From assembly GCA_018827685.1 (NCBI GenBank), contig JAHJXD010000054.1, positions 1 to 21,807 on the forward strand: a stretch of DNA of 21,807 nt, given 5' to 3'. This document shows positions 1 to 7,883 of this stretch, piece by piece; the first letter of the stretch is position 1, and every line of letters begins with the position of its first letter. A model generated the notes under the pieces. The model was not told the DNA's origin, searched no databases, and saw only the letters and a program-made list of their open reading frames with translations. This stretch comes from Patescibacteria group bacterium (GTDB lineage Bacteria > Patescibacteriota > Patescibacteriia > Patescibacteriales > GWC2-42-12). Both the position numbers and the translations under genes were made by a program.

Positions 1-1271
1 ATATTCGCAGCCGTAGTGGATGAACCGCAGGAAATAATAATATCGGCGTATCTATTTTTTAGATCCTCGAAAGATTCCTTTGTCAGGCAAAACTTAAGGC
101 ATTTTAAACATCCCTGGCATCTTTTAGAAGCGAAAATACCAGCTATGTTTAAAAGCATTTTTGTAAATTTATTTTTAAATTTTATATATGGTTGTATTAT
201 TTCTATAATTTCATCTTTGACCAAAAATGGCAAACACAATTTAGTCAATTCCTCCAACGGTTTTTGTCTAATATAGTATCCATTAAAATAATCCAATTTT
301 TCAATATCAAAAACAGACGGACTAATGCCCATGCTATGATAATCAAAATATTTTACCATTTCCTCAAGGCTTAAAATTTCATCTTTTTTGTCCACTGACG
401 CTTTTATTGAAGCAGATGGATGCCAGCCTTGCAAAACACAAAAATTTAATAAAGCTTCTGGCAAATAACCTTTAGTTTTATAATCTTCAATTGCAACATC
501 GCCTTGCCGTTTGCTTAATTTACCGCCATCCTTGTTTAAAGTTAGGGGCAGGTGTATAAATTTTGGCAGTTGCCAACCAAACGCTTGGTAAAGCAAAATA
601 TTTTTAGGAAAAGAAGACAGCCATTCATCGCCTCGTAAAACATGGCTGATTTCCATTAAATGATCATCAACTGCATTTGCCAATTGATAAGTCGGTCTGC
701 CGTCAGCTTTTAATAAAATATGATCTTCCAGATTTGCGTTTTGAAATTTTATTTCACCGCGCAATTCGTCATAAACTATTATTTCACCATCAAGCGGAAT
801 TTTTTGTCTAATAACATAAGATTCGCCTTGTTTTATTTTTTTTTCTATTTCTTCTTTACTTAAATTACGACAAAATTTATCATATTTAGGCGGTTGTTTT
901 TGCGCTTGTTGTTCTTCACGCATTTTTTGCAGTCGTTCAACACTGCAAAAACAATAATAAGCCTGATTGTCGGCTAATAATTCATCAACGTATTTTTTAT
1001 AAATATTCAATCGTTGGCTTTGAATATATGGACCAAAATTACCGCCAACATGAGGTCCTTCGTCAAATTTTAAACCTGCCCAGTCTAAAATTTTAATTAA
1101 ACTTTCTGTTGCACCTTGAACTTCGCGCTTTTCATCAGTGTCTTCAACGCGCAGAATTAATTTACCATCTAAACTTTTAGCGGTTAAATAATCAAACAAA
1201 GCAATTCTCAAACTGCCAATATGAAGAAATCCTGTTGGCGATGGCGCGAAACGAATTCTAATGTTAGGCAT
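1..1271 (-). CDS. gltX: Glutamyl-tRNA synthetase (3' end outside window)
   Basis: Class I aminoacyl-tRNA synthetase that charges tRNA-Glu with glutamate in the cytoplasm. Reading from the ATG at 1271 on the minus strand, the frame stays open for 423 codons to the window edge, so perhaps 50-80 carboxy-terminal residues are missing. The HIGH-type signature appears near residues 9-19 (APSPTGFLHIG). The KMSKS-type signature is KLSKR at residues 251-255, followed by QGD. A probable zinc site, C-x-C at 107/109 with YDKFC at 130-134, matches the bacterial GluRS pattern CxC...YxxxC. The order and spacing of these motifs fit GluRS rather than GlnRS, although a non-discriminating enzyme cannot be excluded. 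No Shine-Dalgarno is visible. A weak TAAATT lies 6 bases before the ATG and a better TATAAT lies at 1335-1340. Confidence 0.95.
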   Translation of the reverse strand, partial: MPNIRIRFAPSPTGFLHIGSLRIALFDYLTAKSLDGKLILRVEDTDEKREVQGATESLIKILDWAGLKFDEGPHVGGNFGPYIQSQRLNIYKKYVDELLADNQAYYCFCSVERLQKMREEQQAQKQPPKYDKFCRNLSKEEIEKKIKQGESYVIRQKIPLDGEIIVYDELRGEIKFQNANLEDHILLKADGRPTYQLANAVDDHLMEISHVLRGDEWLSSFPKNILLYQAFGWQLPKFIHLPLTLNKDGGKLSKRQGDVAIEDYKTKGYLPEALLNFCVLQGWHPSASIKASVDKKDEILSLEEMVKYFDYHSMGISPSVFDIEKLDYFNGYYIRQKPLEELTKLCLPFLVKDEIIEIIQPYIKFKNKFTKMLLNIAGIFASKRCQGCLKCLKFCLTKESFEDLKNRYADIIISCGSSTTAAN

Positions 1272-1439
1272 AAATAAAATTTAAAAATCAAAAGTCAAAA
1301 ATCAATAAAATCTATTGAAACGTCGCAAGCAGGTATTATACTTTTTTATTTTTTCCATATTTTTTTAACTTGGCTTTATTACTCCATAAAAATTTGCTCC
1401 TGCTTGTTTATATCTTTTTACATCATCAGCTAAAAAATA

Positions 1440-2801
1440 TTATTCAATTACTTGTTTAAATTTCTCCAAAAATATCTTAGCAGATAACTTTCTTATCGGA
1501 TGAACTTGATCAACTAAATCATCGCTATCTACCCAGCGCCAGGCGCTATGCTCCCAAAAATTAATTTTTATATCTTGGTCTTGCCCTAAAAATTCAGCGA
1601 TAAACAATCCTTGTTTTTGCCCTTTATAGCCTGATTGATATTTAGCCAATACCCCGTATTTTCCCATCTGTTCATTAAAAATAAATTGGTGCAAGTTGCT
1701 AAAAACTGCTACTGGCTTAAATTTATCAATACCAATTTCTTCTCTTAGCTCGCGCGCGCCGGCTTTAAGCAATGGTTCATGATCAGTTCCGCCTTGAGGC
1801 AATTGCCAATGATTTTTATTATTTTTTCTTTCAACAATTAAAATTTTATATTTCCCCCTAATAAGAGAGGTAGGGGGGATTGAGCCGCCCCCTTGATAAG
1901 GAGAGGCAGGGGGGTTGAGCTGCCCCCTTGATAAGGGGGGTAGGGGGATTGTATTTTTGATGGTAGGTGGGTTTTCTTTTTTATAAAGCAAACAAACAAC
2001 ATTTGGACGATAAAGAAACGGCAGAATAAAGCGCCAGAGAAAAAATTTTATTGGAAAAACTATAACTGCGTTATATATTCTTCTTAATCTGTGTTGCAAA
2101 AAATATTCTGCCCTATTCTTCTGAAATGCATATTTTAATGATAATGCCAATAAACGCCATAGCCATTCTAATCCAATTACTCTAAATAATTTTGGCGCTC
2201 GTTTAATTTTGCCTGTTAAAAAATCAAAACTGCCTCCCACCCCAATCGCCAATTTCACAGATAATAATTTGGACAAATTGTGATAAATAAATTTTTCCTG
2301 CCATGGAGCGCCTAATGTGCAAAAAATTATTTCTGGCTGAAATTTTCTTGCCAATTCCAGCTTATCATCAGGCATAATCGTTTGTCTATCAATATTAATA
2401 ACAATCGCTTGCAACCTTGAATATTGATTAGCCAAAATCTGTTTTATATCTTGCTCGCTTGACAATCCGTTTTGCCAATTAAAAATAGTTACTTTTCGCC
2501 CCTGCTTTTCAGCTAATTCTAAAATATTTTTAACTAAATCGGCTCCGGCAATTCTTGACAAATTTTTGCCCATAAACCAAGCCGCGATTTTTAAACCAAT
2601 TCCATCTGGCAAAGATAAGTCAGCTTTATTTAATATATAGAAAAATTCCTCATCATGTTCTATGGCTGTTAAAATAAATTCCGGATTAGCCGTAATAAGA
2701 TAATGTTGTCCTTTGCCAGCTATCAATTTTTCAATTTCTATTAAAGCTTGTTTTTTGGTAAAAATATTAATTTTAACGCCAAGAATATTTATTAGTCTCA
2801 T
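1440..2801 (-). CDS. TagA/WecG/CpsF glycosyltransferase fused to a NUDIX hydrolase
   Basis: Two-domain protein of 453 residues. Residues 1 to about 240 match the TagA/WecG/CpsF family (GT26), which transfers N-acetylmannosamine-type sugars onto undecaprenyl-linked acceptors at the inner membrane face. Visible signatures are T37 and N39 (ITANPEF), D66 (LPDGIGL), GAPWQEKF, GVGGSFDFLTG and RAPKLFRVIGLEWLWRL. A hydrophobic stretch (about 245-266) may be membrane-associated. From about 268 a NUDIX domain follows, with the box GGTDHE...RELREEIG near 337-357. Its first loop is one residue shorter than GX5EX7REUXEEXGU. Between predicted NUDIX strands beta1 (VVCLLYKK) and beta2 (KYKILIVERK) sits a Pro/Gly-rich insert encoded by a repeat array. 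The ATG is preferred to the TTG at 2807 because the promoter predicts transcription starting at this ATG. The NUDIX substrate is unknown. Confidence 0.9.
   Translation of the reverse strand: MRLINILGVKINIFTKKQALIEIEKLIAGKGQHYLITANPEFILTAIEHDEEFFYILNKADLSLPDGIGLKIAAWFMGKNLSRIAGADLVKNILELAEKQGRKVTIFNWQNGLSSEQDIKQILANQYSRLQAIVINIDRQTIMPDDKLELARKFQPEIIFCTLGAPWQEKFIYHNLSKLLSVKLAIGVGGSFDFLTGKIKRAPKLFRVIGLEWLWRLLALSLKYAFQKNRAEYFLQHRLRRIYNAVIVFPIKFFLWRFILPFLYRPNVVCLLYKKENPPTIKNTIPLPPLSRGQLNPPASPYQGGGSIPPTSLIRGKYKILIVERKNNKNHWQLPQGGTDHEPLLKAGARELREEIGIDKFKPVAVFSNLHQFIFNEQMGKYGVLAKYQSGYKGQKQGLFIAEFLGQDQDIKINFWEHSAWRWVDSDDLVDQVHPIRKLSAKIFLEKFKQVIE
1854..1951. repeat. Three-copy ~34-bp G/C-run repeat inside the TagA-NUDIX gene
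   Basis: Three imperfect units begin with CCCCC at 1854, 1888 and 1923, a spacing of 34 and 35 bp. Each has the pattern CCCCCTtgATAAG, then a purine-rich stretch, then aGGGGGattg. The ends of each unit (CCCCC and GGGGG) can pair. Composition is far from the AT-rich surroundings. Because the spacing is not a multiple of three, each unit is translated in a different frame, giving Pro/Gly-rich peptides of the type PPLSRG, PPASPYQGG and PPTSLIRG. It resembles dispersed intergenic repeats that have entered a gene without breaking the frame. Confidence 0.8.
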
Positions 2802-2807
2802 AAACAA

Positions 2808-2836
2808 ATTATACTTAAAAAATTTGATTTTAGCAA
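2808..2836 (-). promoter_or_regulatory. Sigma70-type promoter of the TagA-NUDIX gene
   Basis: On the minus strand, TTGCTA (2831-2836) lies 17 bp upstream of a perfect TATAAT (2808-2813). Six bases then separate the -10 box from the ATG at 2801. The predicted transcription start therefore falls on the A of the start codon, which would give a leaderless mRNA. No Shine-Dalgarno motif is present. Confidence 0.7.
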
Positions 2837-2873
2837 CGGGTAGCCGCTTGGTGTCATTTTAGGATGTGATGCG

Positions 2874-2902
2874 TTGACAAACACTATCGGTTATATTATA
2901 TT
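2874..2902 (+). promoter_or_regulatory. Sigma70-type promoter of clpB
   Basis: A consensus -35 box TTGACA (2874-2879) is separated by exactly 17 bp from TATATT (2897-2902). The expected start point, about 2909, falls inside the CIRCE palindrome, so bound repressor would occlude initiation or early elongation. Confidence 0.8.
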
Positions 2903-2906
2903 AATA

Positions 2907-2933
2907 TTAGCGCTCAAGCCCTTAGAGCGCTAA
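2907..2933 (+). promoter_or_regulatory. CIRCE operator (HrcA binding site)
   Basis: Perfect inverted repeat TTAGCGCTC-N9-GAGCGCTAA. The CIRCE consensus is TTAGCACTC-N9-GAGTGCTAA. The two differences are a symmetric A-to-G and T-to-C pair, so dyad symmetry is fully kept. Its place at the transcription start of clpB is typical for HrcA control of chaperone genes. The hrcA gene itself is not in this window. Confidence 0.93.
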
Positions 2934-2981
2934 ATAACTTTCCACTTTACCCTCAGACTTTATAAACTTTGAACTATTCTT

Positions 2982-5609
2982 ATGTTTGATAAATTTACCC
3001 ATAAATCTCAAGAAGCCATTATTAACGCGCAAATTATCGCCCAGGATAATGGCCAGCAACAAATTGAAGCTTTGCATCTGCTGATTTCCCTATTAACTCA
3101 AAGCGAAAGCCTGGTTAAGCCAATCCTGGAAAAATTAGGAATTAATTTTCGCCAAATAGAAAAACAAACCAAAGAAATTATAGAAAAACTGCCAAAAATT
3201 TTAGTTTCCTCAAACGTAGGCACGATCCAAGGCACGGCCGAAGTTGCCATGATTTTAGAACGCGCTAAAAAGGAAGCGGACAAAATCGGCGATGAATATA
3301 TTTCTACCGAACATTTATTTTTATCTTTAATCAGCATAAAATCAAAAGCTCAAGAAATATTAATTAATTCCGGAGCTGAATATGCAGAAATTTTAAAAAT
3401 ACTAACAAAGCTCAGAGGCGCGCAAATTATTACCGATCCGGAGCCAGAATCAAAATTTAGAGTTTTAGAAAAATACGCCATTAGCTTAACCCAGATGGCT
3501 AGACACGAAAAACTTGATCCGGTCATTGGCCGCGATGAAGAAATCAGACGCATTATGCAAGTCTTGTCCAGGCGCACTAAAAATAATCCGGTCTTAATCG
3601 GCGAAGCCGGCACAGGTAAAACCGCTATTATCGAAGGTCTGGCTCAACGCATTGTTTCCGGAGATGTACCGGAAACTTTAAAAGGTAAAGAATTGATCTC
3701 GCTTGATTTAGGCGCTTTAGTAGCCGGCTCAAAATTTAGAGGCGAATTTGAAGACCGCCTTAAAGCCGTGTTAAAAGAAATTAAAGCTCAAGGCGGCAAT
3801 ATTATTTTATTTATTGATGAATTACATACCTTGGTTGGCGTAGGCGCTTCAGAAGGCTCAATGGATGCCTCTAACATGCTTAAACCGGCCTTAGCGCGCG
3901 GCGAATTAAAAGCCATAGGCGCTACTACCACCCGTGAATACCAAAAATATATTGAAAAGGACGCGGCTTTAGAAAGACGCTTTCAGCCGATTTATGTAAA
4001 TGAACCTTCGACTGAAGATACGATTGCTATTTTAAGAGGCATTAAAGAAAAATATGAAATACATCATGGCGTACATATTACCGACGATGCTTTAATTGCC
4101 GCGGCTAAATTATCTTCCAGATATATTACTGATAGGTTTCTGCCTGATAAAGCCGTGGATTTAGTTGATGAGGCCACTTCGGCTTTACGCATGGAAATAG
4201 ATTCTTCGCCAGACGAATTGGACGTTTTAAAACGAGAAATAAAACGGTTGGAAATTGAAAAAGCCGGCTTGGCCAAAGAAAACAAACAAACCGCTAAATT
4301 AAAAAATATAAACAAAAACTTAGCCAGGCTTAAAGAAAAGGCAAATCAACTGGAATTGCATTGGCTTAATGAAAAAAATATTATCGCTAAAATCGGGCAG
4401 TCTAAAAAACAAATTGACGAATTTAAAATTGAAGCTGAAATTATTGAGCGGCGCGGCGACGATTTAACAAAAGTAGCGGAAATATTATATTCAAAAATTC
4501 CCGCGCTTAAGGAAGAAGTAAAAAAACAAGAAGCTGAATTGGTAAAAATCCAAAGTTCCGGCCAAAGAATTTTAAAACAAGAGGTTGATGAAGAAGATAT
4601 CGCTAAAGTGGTGGCGCGCTGGACCGGCATTCCTGTGGCAAAAATGCTGGAATCGGAAATAAAAAAATTAGCCAAAGCCGAAGAAGTTTTAAATAAAAGA
4701 GTAATAGGCCAAGATCAAGCCATTAAGTCCGTGGCCAATGCTATTAGACGTTCTCGAGCCGGCATTAATGAGGAAAAAAAACCCATCGGCTCTTTTATGT
4801 TCGTGGGTCCAACCGGAGTTGGTAAAACAGAATTGGCTAAAACTTTAGCCGAATTCATGTTCAACGATGAAAATGCTTTGGTTAGATTAGATATGAGCGA
4901 ATTTATGGAAAAACATTCGGTGGCTAAAATAATCGGCTCGCCGCCTGGCTATGTCGGCCATGACGAAGGAGGACAATTAACGGATAAAATCAGACGCCGG
5001 CCATATAGCGTTGTCTTGTTTGATGAAATTGAAAAAGCTCACCCCGAAGTCTTTAATATTCTCTTGCAAATTTTAGACGACGGCCGATTAACCGACTCTA
5101 AGGGACGGATAATTAATTTTAAAAATGCCATAATTATCATGACTTCAAATTTAGGCAATGAAGTTATTAAGGAATATTCAATTGGTTTTACCGACACTAC
5201 AGACATCAAAAAGGCCATTGCTTTACGCAGCGACGAAATGAAAGAAAAAATTGACAACATCTTGAAAGAACATTTTAAATTGGAGTTTTTAAACCGCATT
5301 GATGAAATCGTAATATTTAAAAGTTTAAATAAAGAAGTTTTATCTAAAATTGTTGATTTGGAACTGGCTAAAGTTGAGAAGCGGCTAAAAAATAAAGAAA
5401 TTAATCTTAAAATCGGTCTTAAAGTTAAAAAAATGCTGACAGAAAAAGGATATGATATAACTTATGGCGCCAGACCGTTAAAACGCATTATTCAAAATAT
5501 GATTTTAGACGAACTGGCCATGGAAATAATTGAGGGCAAAATCAAACAGGGTGATAAAGTAGAAATAAATTTAGGCATAAAAGATAAAATTTTGCTGACG
5601 GTAAAATAA
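2982..5609 (+). CDS. clpB: ATP-dependent disaggregase ClpB
   Basis: Hsp100 AAA+ chaperone that threads aggregated proteins through a hexameric ring, normally with DnaK, in the cytoplasm. At 875 residues it has the usual ClpB length. The order is a double Clp-N domain (about 1-150), AAA1 with Walker A GEAGTGKT (207-214) and Walker B LFIDE (276-280), a long coiled-coil middle domain (about 410-530), AAA2 with Walker A GPTGVGKT (609-616) and Walker B VVLFDE (677-682), and a C-terminal ClpB D2-small domain. The long middle domain argues for ClpB rather than ClpC or ClpA. A consensus promoter and CIRCE site precede it, so it is expected to be repressed by HrcA and induced by heat. Two further genes follow at gaps of 16 and 11 bases, a probable operon. 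No Shine-Dalgarno is obvious before the ATG. Confidence 0.96.
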   Translation: MFDKFTHKSQEAIINAQIIAQDNGQQQIEALHLLISLLTQSESLVKPILEKLGINFRQIEKQTKEIIEKLPKILVSSNVGTIQGTAEVAMILERAKKEADKIGDEYISTEHLFLSLISIKSKAQEILINSGAEYAEILKILTKLRGAQIITDPEPESKFRVLEKYAISLTQMARHEKLDPVIGRDEEIRRIMQVLSRRTKNNPVLIGEAGTGKTAIIEGLAQRIVSGDVPETLKGKELISLDLGALVAGSKFRGEFEDRLKAVLKEIKAQGGNIILFIDELHTLVGVGASEGSMDASNMLKPALARGELKAIGATTTREYQKYIEKDAALERRFQPIYVNEPSTEDTIAILRGIKEKYEIHHGVHITDDALIAAAKLSSRYITDRFLPDKAVDLVDEATSALRMEIDSSPDELDVLKREIKRLEIEKAGLAKENKQTAKLKNINKNLARLKEKANQLELHWLNEKNIIAKIGQSKKQIDEFKIEAEIIERRGDDLTKVAEILYSKIPALKEEVKKQEAELVKIQSSGQRILKQEVDEEDIAKVVARWTGIPVAKMLESEIKKLAKAEEVLNKRVIGQDQAIKSVANAIRRSRAGINEEKKPIGSFMFVGPTGVGKTELAKTLAEFMFNDENALVRLDMSEFMEKHSVAKIIGSPPGYVGHDEGGQLTDKIRRRPYSVVLFDEIEKAHPEVFNILLQILDDGRLTDSKGRIINFKNAIIIMTSNLGNEVIKEYSIGFTDTTDIKKAIALRSDEMKEKIDNILKEHFKLEFLNRIDEIVIFKSLNKEVLSKIVDLELAKVEKRLKNKEINLKIGLKVKKMLTEKGYDITYGARPLKRIIQNMILDELAMEIIEGKIKQGDKVEINLGIKDKILLTVK

Positions 5610-5625
5610 TTTTTAATTTTTACTC

Positions 5626-7083
5626 ATGAAAAAAACATATTATTTATTTATTGCTATTATACTATTCGGTTTTTTGTACACAAAAACTTCAGCTCGAGCC
5701 CAAGACTTTGACCCTAATAATATTATCAGCAATTTGGAAATTATGGATTATAATTCCATGGGCCTGGCTGATATCCAAAAATTTTTAGTAAACAAAGGCA
5801 GTTATTTGGCTAACTATTCTTGCCCAGATTCTTTCGGTACAGTCAGAAAAGCTTCGGAAATAATTTATAACGCGGCCGCGAAAAATTATGACTGCGACGG
5901 CGCTATCATGAGCGACAACCCAACCGAAGAAGAAAAAATTTTAAAATGCAAAAAAATAACCATTAGCCCTAAATTTCTTCTGGTGCTTTTACAAAAAGAA
6001 CAAAGTCTGATTGAGGGATCATCGCCGTCAGAGCGTAATCTTGATTGGGCGGCAGGTTATGGCTGTCCTGATTCTGGCAACTGCAATGTACGTTGGCGGG
6101 GTTTTGGTAAACAAGTTAATTCCGCGGCTTTGCAATTTAGGGATTACATGGACAACCCTCAATATTATACTTATAAAGCTGGCGGCACTTACAACATTTC
6201 AAACACTAACCGAGACCCAATAGTTGTCACGCCTGTTAACCAAGCCACGGCCGGACTCTACAATTATACGCCACATGTTTACAACGGAAATTTTAATTTT
6301 TATAAAATTTGGCAACGTTGGTTTACTAAAATCTATCCGGACGGCTCATTACTCCAAGCTGACGGCGAAGTTGGAGTTTGGCTGCTGCAAAATGGCGTAA
6401 AACGGCCATTCTTATCTATGGCAGCCTTAGTCTCGCGTTTTGATGTTAAAAAAATTATAAAAATAAATAAATCCGATTTGAATAAATATGAAACCGGCGT
6501 TCCGATTAAATTCGCTCAATATTCTTTAATCAAGTCTCCTCGCGGCACTATTTTCTTATTGGTTGACGATAAAAAACGCGGTTTTACTTCCATGGAGGCT
6601 TTCCGTAAAATGGGTTTTAACCCCACCGAAGTCGTTAACGCCAGATGGGAAGATATAAATTATTATGCTGATGGCGCTTGTATTACGGCCACTTCAACTT
6701 ACCCGACAGGAGCCTTACTGCAGAACAATAAAACCGGCGGCATTTATTATGTAGTGGACGGAATTAAAGCGCCATTAATTGATAAAATTTTCTTAACCGT
6801 CAAATTTAAAAATAAAAAAATTATAAAAGTAACGTCAGCCGAACTTGACCAATATACAACCGCGAAACCTTATTTATTCGGCGACGGAGAATTGCTTAAA
6901 ACCAAAGACTCTCCTTATGTTTATGTAATTTCCGGTAATAAAAAAATCCTCATAACCTCAGATAAAATTTTTAACGATTTAGGCTATAAAATAGAAAATA
7001 TTATCATTGTGCCTTCTAGCGTCCTATATTTATATGATGCTGGCACGCCGATTACCCAAGTATTAACTGGTAATGGACAATAA
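5626..7083 (+). CDS. Secreted lysozyme-like protein with four ~58-residue C-terminal repeats
   Basis: Protein of 485 residues with a signal peptide (residues 1 to about 25: MKKTYYLF, a hydrophobic core, then SARAQ), so probably exported. The N-terminal domain (about 26-235) has several Cys residues that could form disulfides. Its segment ISPKFLLVLLQKEQSLI (113-129) resembles the catalytic-Glu helix of soluble lytic transglycosylase or glucosaminidase-like enzymes, with E125 as candidate; this assignment is inference. The C-terminal half is four tandem repeats (about 237-295, 296-353, 359-418, 419-476) with the pattern DGsLLq...vyvvdnGkKrpf.s...f...gf....i..v....l..Y..g.pi. A related copy lies in the sulfatase-GDPD protein in this window. 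The gene starts 16 bases after clpB and may share its heat-shock promoter. Probable role is cell-wall remodelling; the repeats may bind envelope polymer. Confidence 0.75.
   Translation: MKKTYYLFIAIILFGFLYTKTSARAQDFDPNNIISNLEIMDYNSMGLADIQKFLVNKGSYLANYSCPDSFGTVRKASEIIYNAAAKNYDCDGAIMSDNPTEEEKILKCKKITISPKFLLVLLQKEQSLIEGSSPSERNLDWAAGYGCPDSGNCNVRWRGFGKQVNSAALQFRDYMDNPQYYTYKAGGTYNISNTNRDPIVVTPVNQATAGLYNYTPHVYNGNFNFYKIWQRWFTKIYPDGSLLQADGEVGVWLLQNGVKRPFLSMAALVSRFDVKKIIKINKSDLNKYETGVPIKFAQYSLIKSPRGTIFLLVDDKKRGFTSMEAFRKMGFNPTEVVNARWEDINYYADGACITATSTYPTGALLQNNKTGGIYYVVDGIKAPLIDKIFLTVKFKNKKIIKVTSAELDQYTTAKPYLFGDGELLKTKDSPYVYVISGNKKILITSDKIFNDLGYKIENIIIVPSSVLYLYDAGTPITQVLTGNGQ
6334..7053 (+). repeat. Four tandem ~58-residue protein repeats
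   Basis: Coding repeats in the secreted protein. Each starts with a G-[ST/AE]-L-[LI] turn (DGSLLQ, QYSLIK, TGALLQ, DGELLK). A beta-like segment follows, ending in G-x-K-[RKA] (NGVKRP, DKKRGF, DGIKAP, NKKILI), then an F/Gf helix-like segment, a V/I-rich strand, and Y-x-x-G at the end. Copies are diverged at the DNA level, so they are old protein repeats rather than recent duplications. Confidence 0.75.
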
Positions 7084-7094
7084 TTAATACATAT

Positions 7095-7883
7095 ATGCCT
7101 ATTGTATTTTCCGCCATCGTTCCTCACCCGCCCATCCTTATACCAACAATTGGCAAAGAAAATATTAATCAACTTAAAGCCACTTCTGATTCTTATTTGA
7201 AATTAGAGCAAGATTTATACGCCTCGCAGGCCGAAACTATTATTATTATTTCCCCGCACGGTCATTCGCAAGAACAAGCTTTTACTATTAACTTAAGCCC
7301 TGAATTCAAAGGTAATTTTGAAAAATTCGGCGATTTAACGACTAAATTTAGTTTAAGCGGCGATATTGAACTAGCGCATCAAATCAAAGAAAAATTAGAA
7401 ACTAAAATTCCGCTCCAGCTTATCAGCGAAACAGAGCTTGATCATGGTTCTTCAGTCCCCATCTATATTTTAACCAAACATTTGCCAAAAATAAAAATAA
7501 TTCCGCTTTATTATTCAGGATTAACTTTAGCTGCTCATTATGATTTCGGACAAATGATAAAAAGTAAATTACTAAACTCAAGCGCTCGCATTGCCATCAT
7601 CGCTTCTGGCGACCTATCGCATAAATTAAGCAAAAATGCCCCGGCCGGTTACAGTCCTAAGGGAAAAAAATTTGATAAAAAACTGATTGATAACTTGCTT
7701 AAAAAAGAAACCGGCGAAATAATTAAATTCAAACCGGAATTAATCGCCGATGCCGGCGAATGCGGCTTAAAATCAATTATGATTTTACTTGGCGTTTTAG
7801 AAAGCATGAAATACGAACCACAACTTTTATCTTATGAGTCGCCTTTTGGCGTCGGTTATTTAACAATGAATTTTAAATTATAA
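7095..7883 (+). CDS. LigB/MEMO-like class III extradiol dioxygenase-fold protein
   Basis: Protein of 262 residues resembling the subunit-B-like class III extradiol dioxygenase fold, of the type found fused to AMMECR1 or in MEMO1 proteins. Visible features are H11 in VPHPPIL, H55 and H57 in SPHGH, H117 in LDHGSSVP and D173/H176 in SGDLSHKL. These are candidate ligands of a metal centre near the usual positions for the family. The C-terminal GECGLKSI...LLSYESPFGVGYL segment also fits. Here the AMMECR1 domain is absent, and neither an AMMECR1 gene nor the radical SAM partner is next to it. It lies 11 bases after the secreted repeat protein and probably shares the clpB transcript. The substrate is unknown, and ring cleavage should not be assumed. 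Confidence 0.8.
   Translation: MPIVFSAIVPHPPILIPTIGKENINQLKATSDSYLKLEQDLYASQAETIIIISPHGHSQEQAFTINLSPEFKGNFEKFGDLTTKFSLSGDIELAHQIKEKLETKIPLQLISETELDHGSSVPIYILTKHLPKIKIIPLYYSGLTLAAHYDFGQMIKSKLLNSSARIAIIASGDLSHKLSKNAPAGYSPKGKKFDKKLIDNLLKKETGEIIKFKPELIADAGECGLKSIMILLGVLESMKYEPQLLSYESPFGVGYLTMNFKL

Noticed and set aside
16..374. Two small plus-strand open frames at the left edge
   Set aside because: They lie inside the gltX reading frame on the other strand and have no family resemblance.
1326..1406. CAAGCAGG and CCTGCTTG inverted repeat flanking 65 bases between gltX and the TagA-NUDIX gene
   Set aside because: Eight-base arms at that distance can arise by chance, and no other end features of a mobile element are seen.
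2802..2807. TTG start adding two residues to the TagA-NUDIX protein
   Set aside because: The promoter predicts transcription beginning at the ATG at 2801, and the extra residues add no conserved sequence.
3098..5299. Several 79-109 codon minus-strand frames within clpB
   Set aside because: They are antisense to strongly conserved ClpB motifs, so they are shadows.
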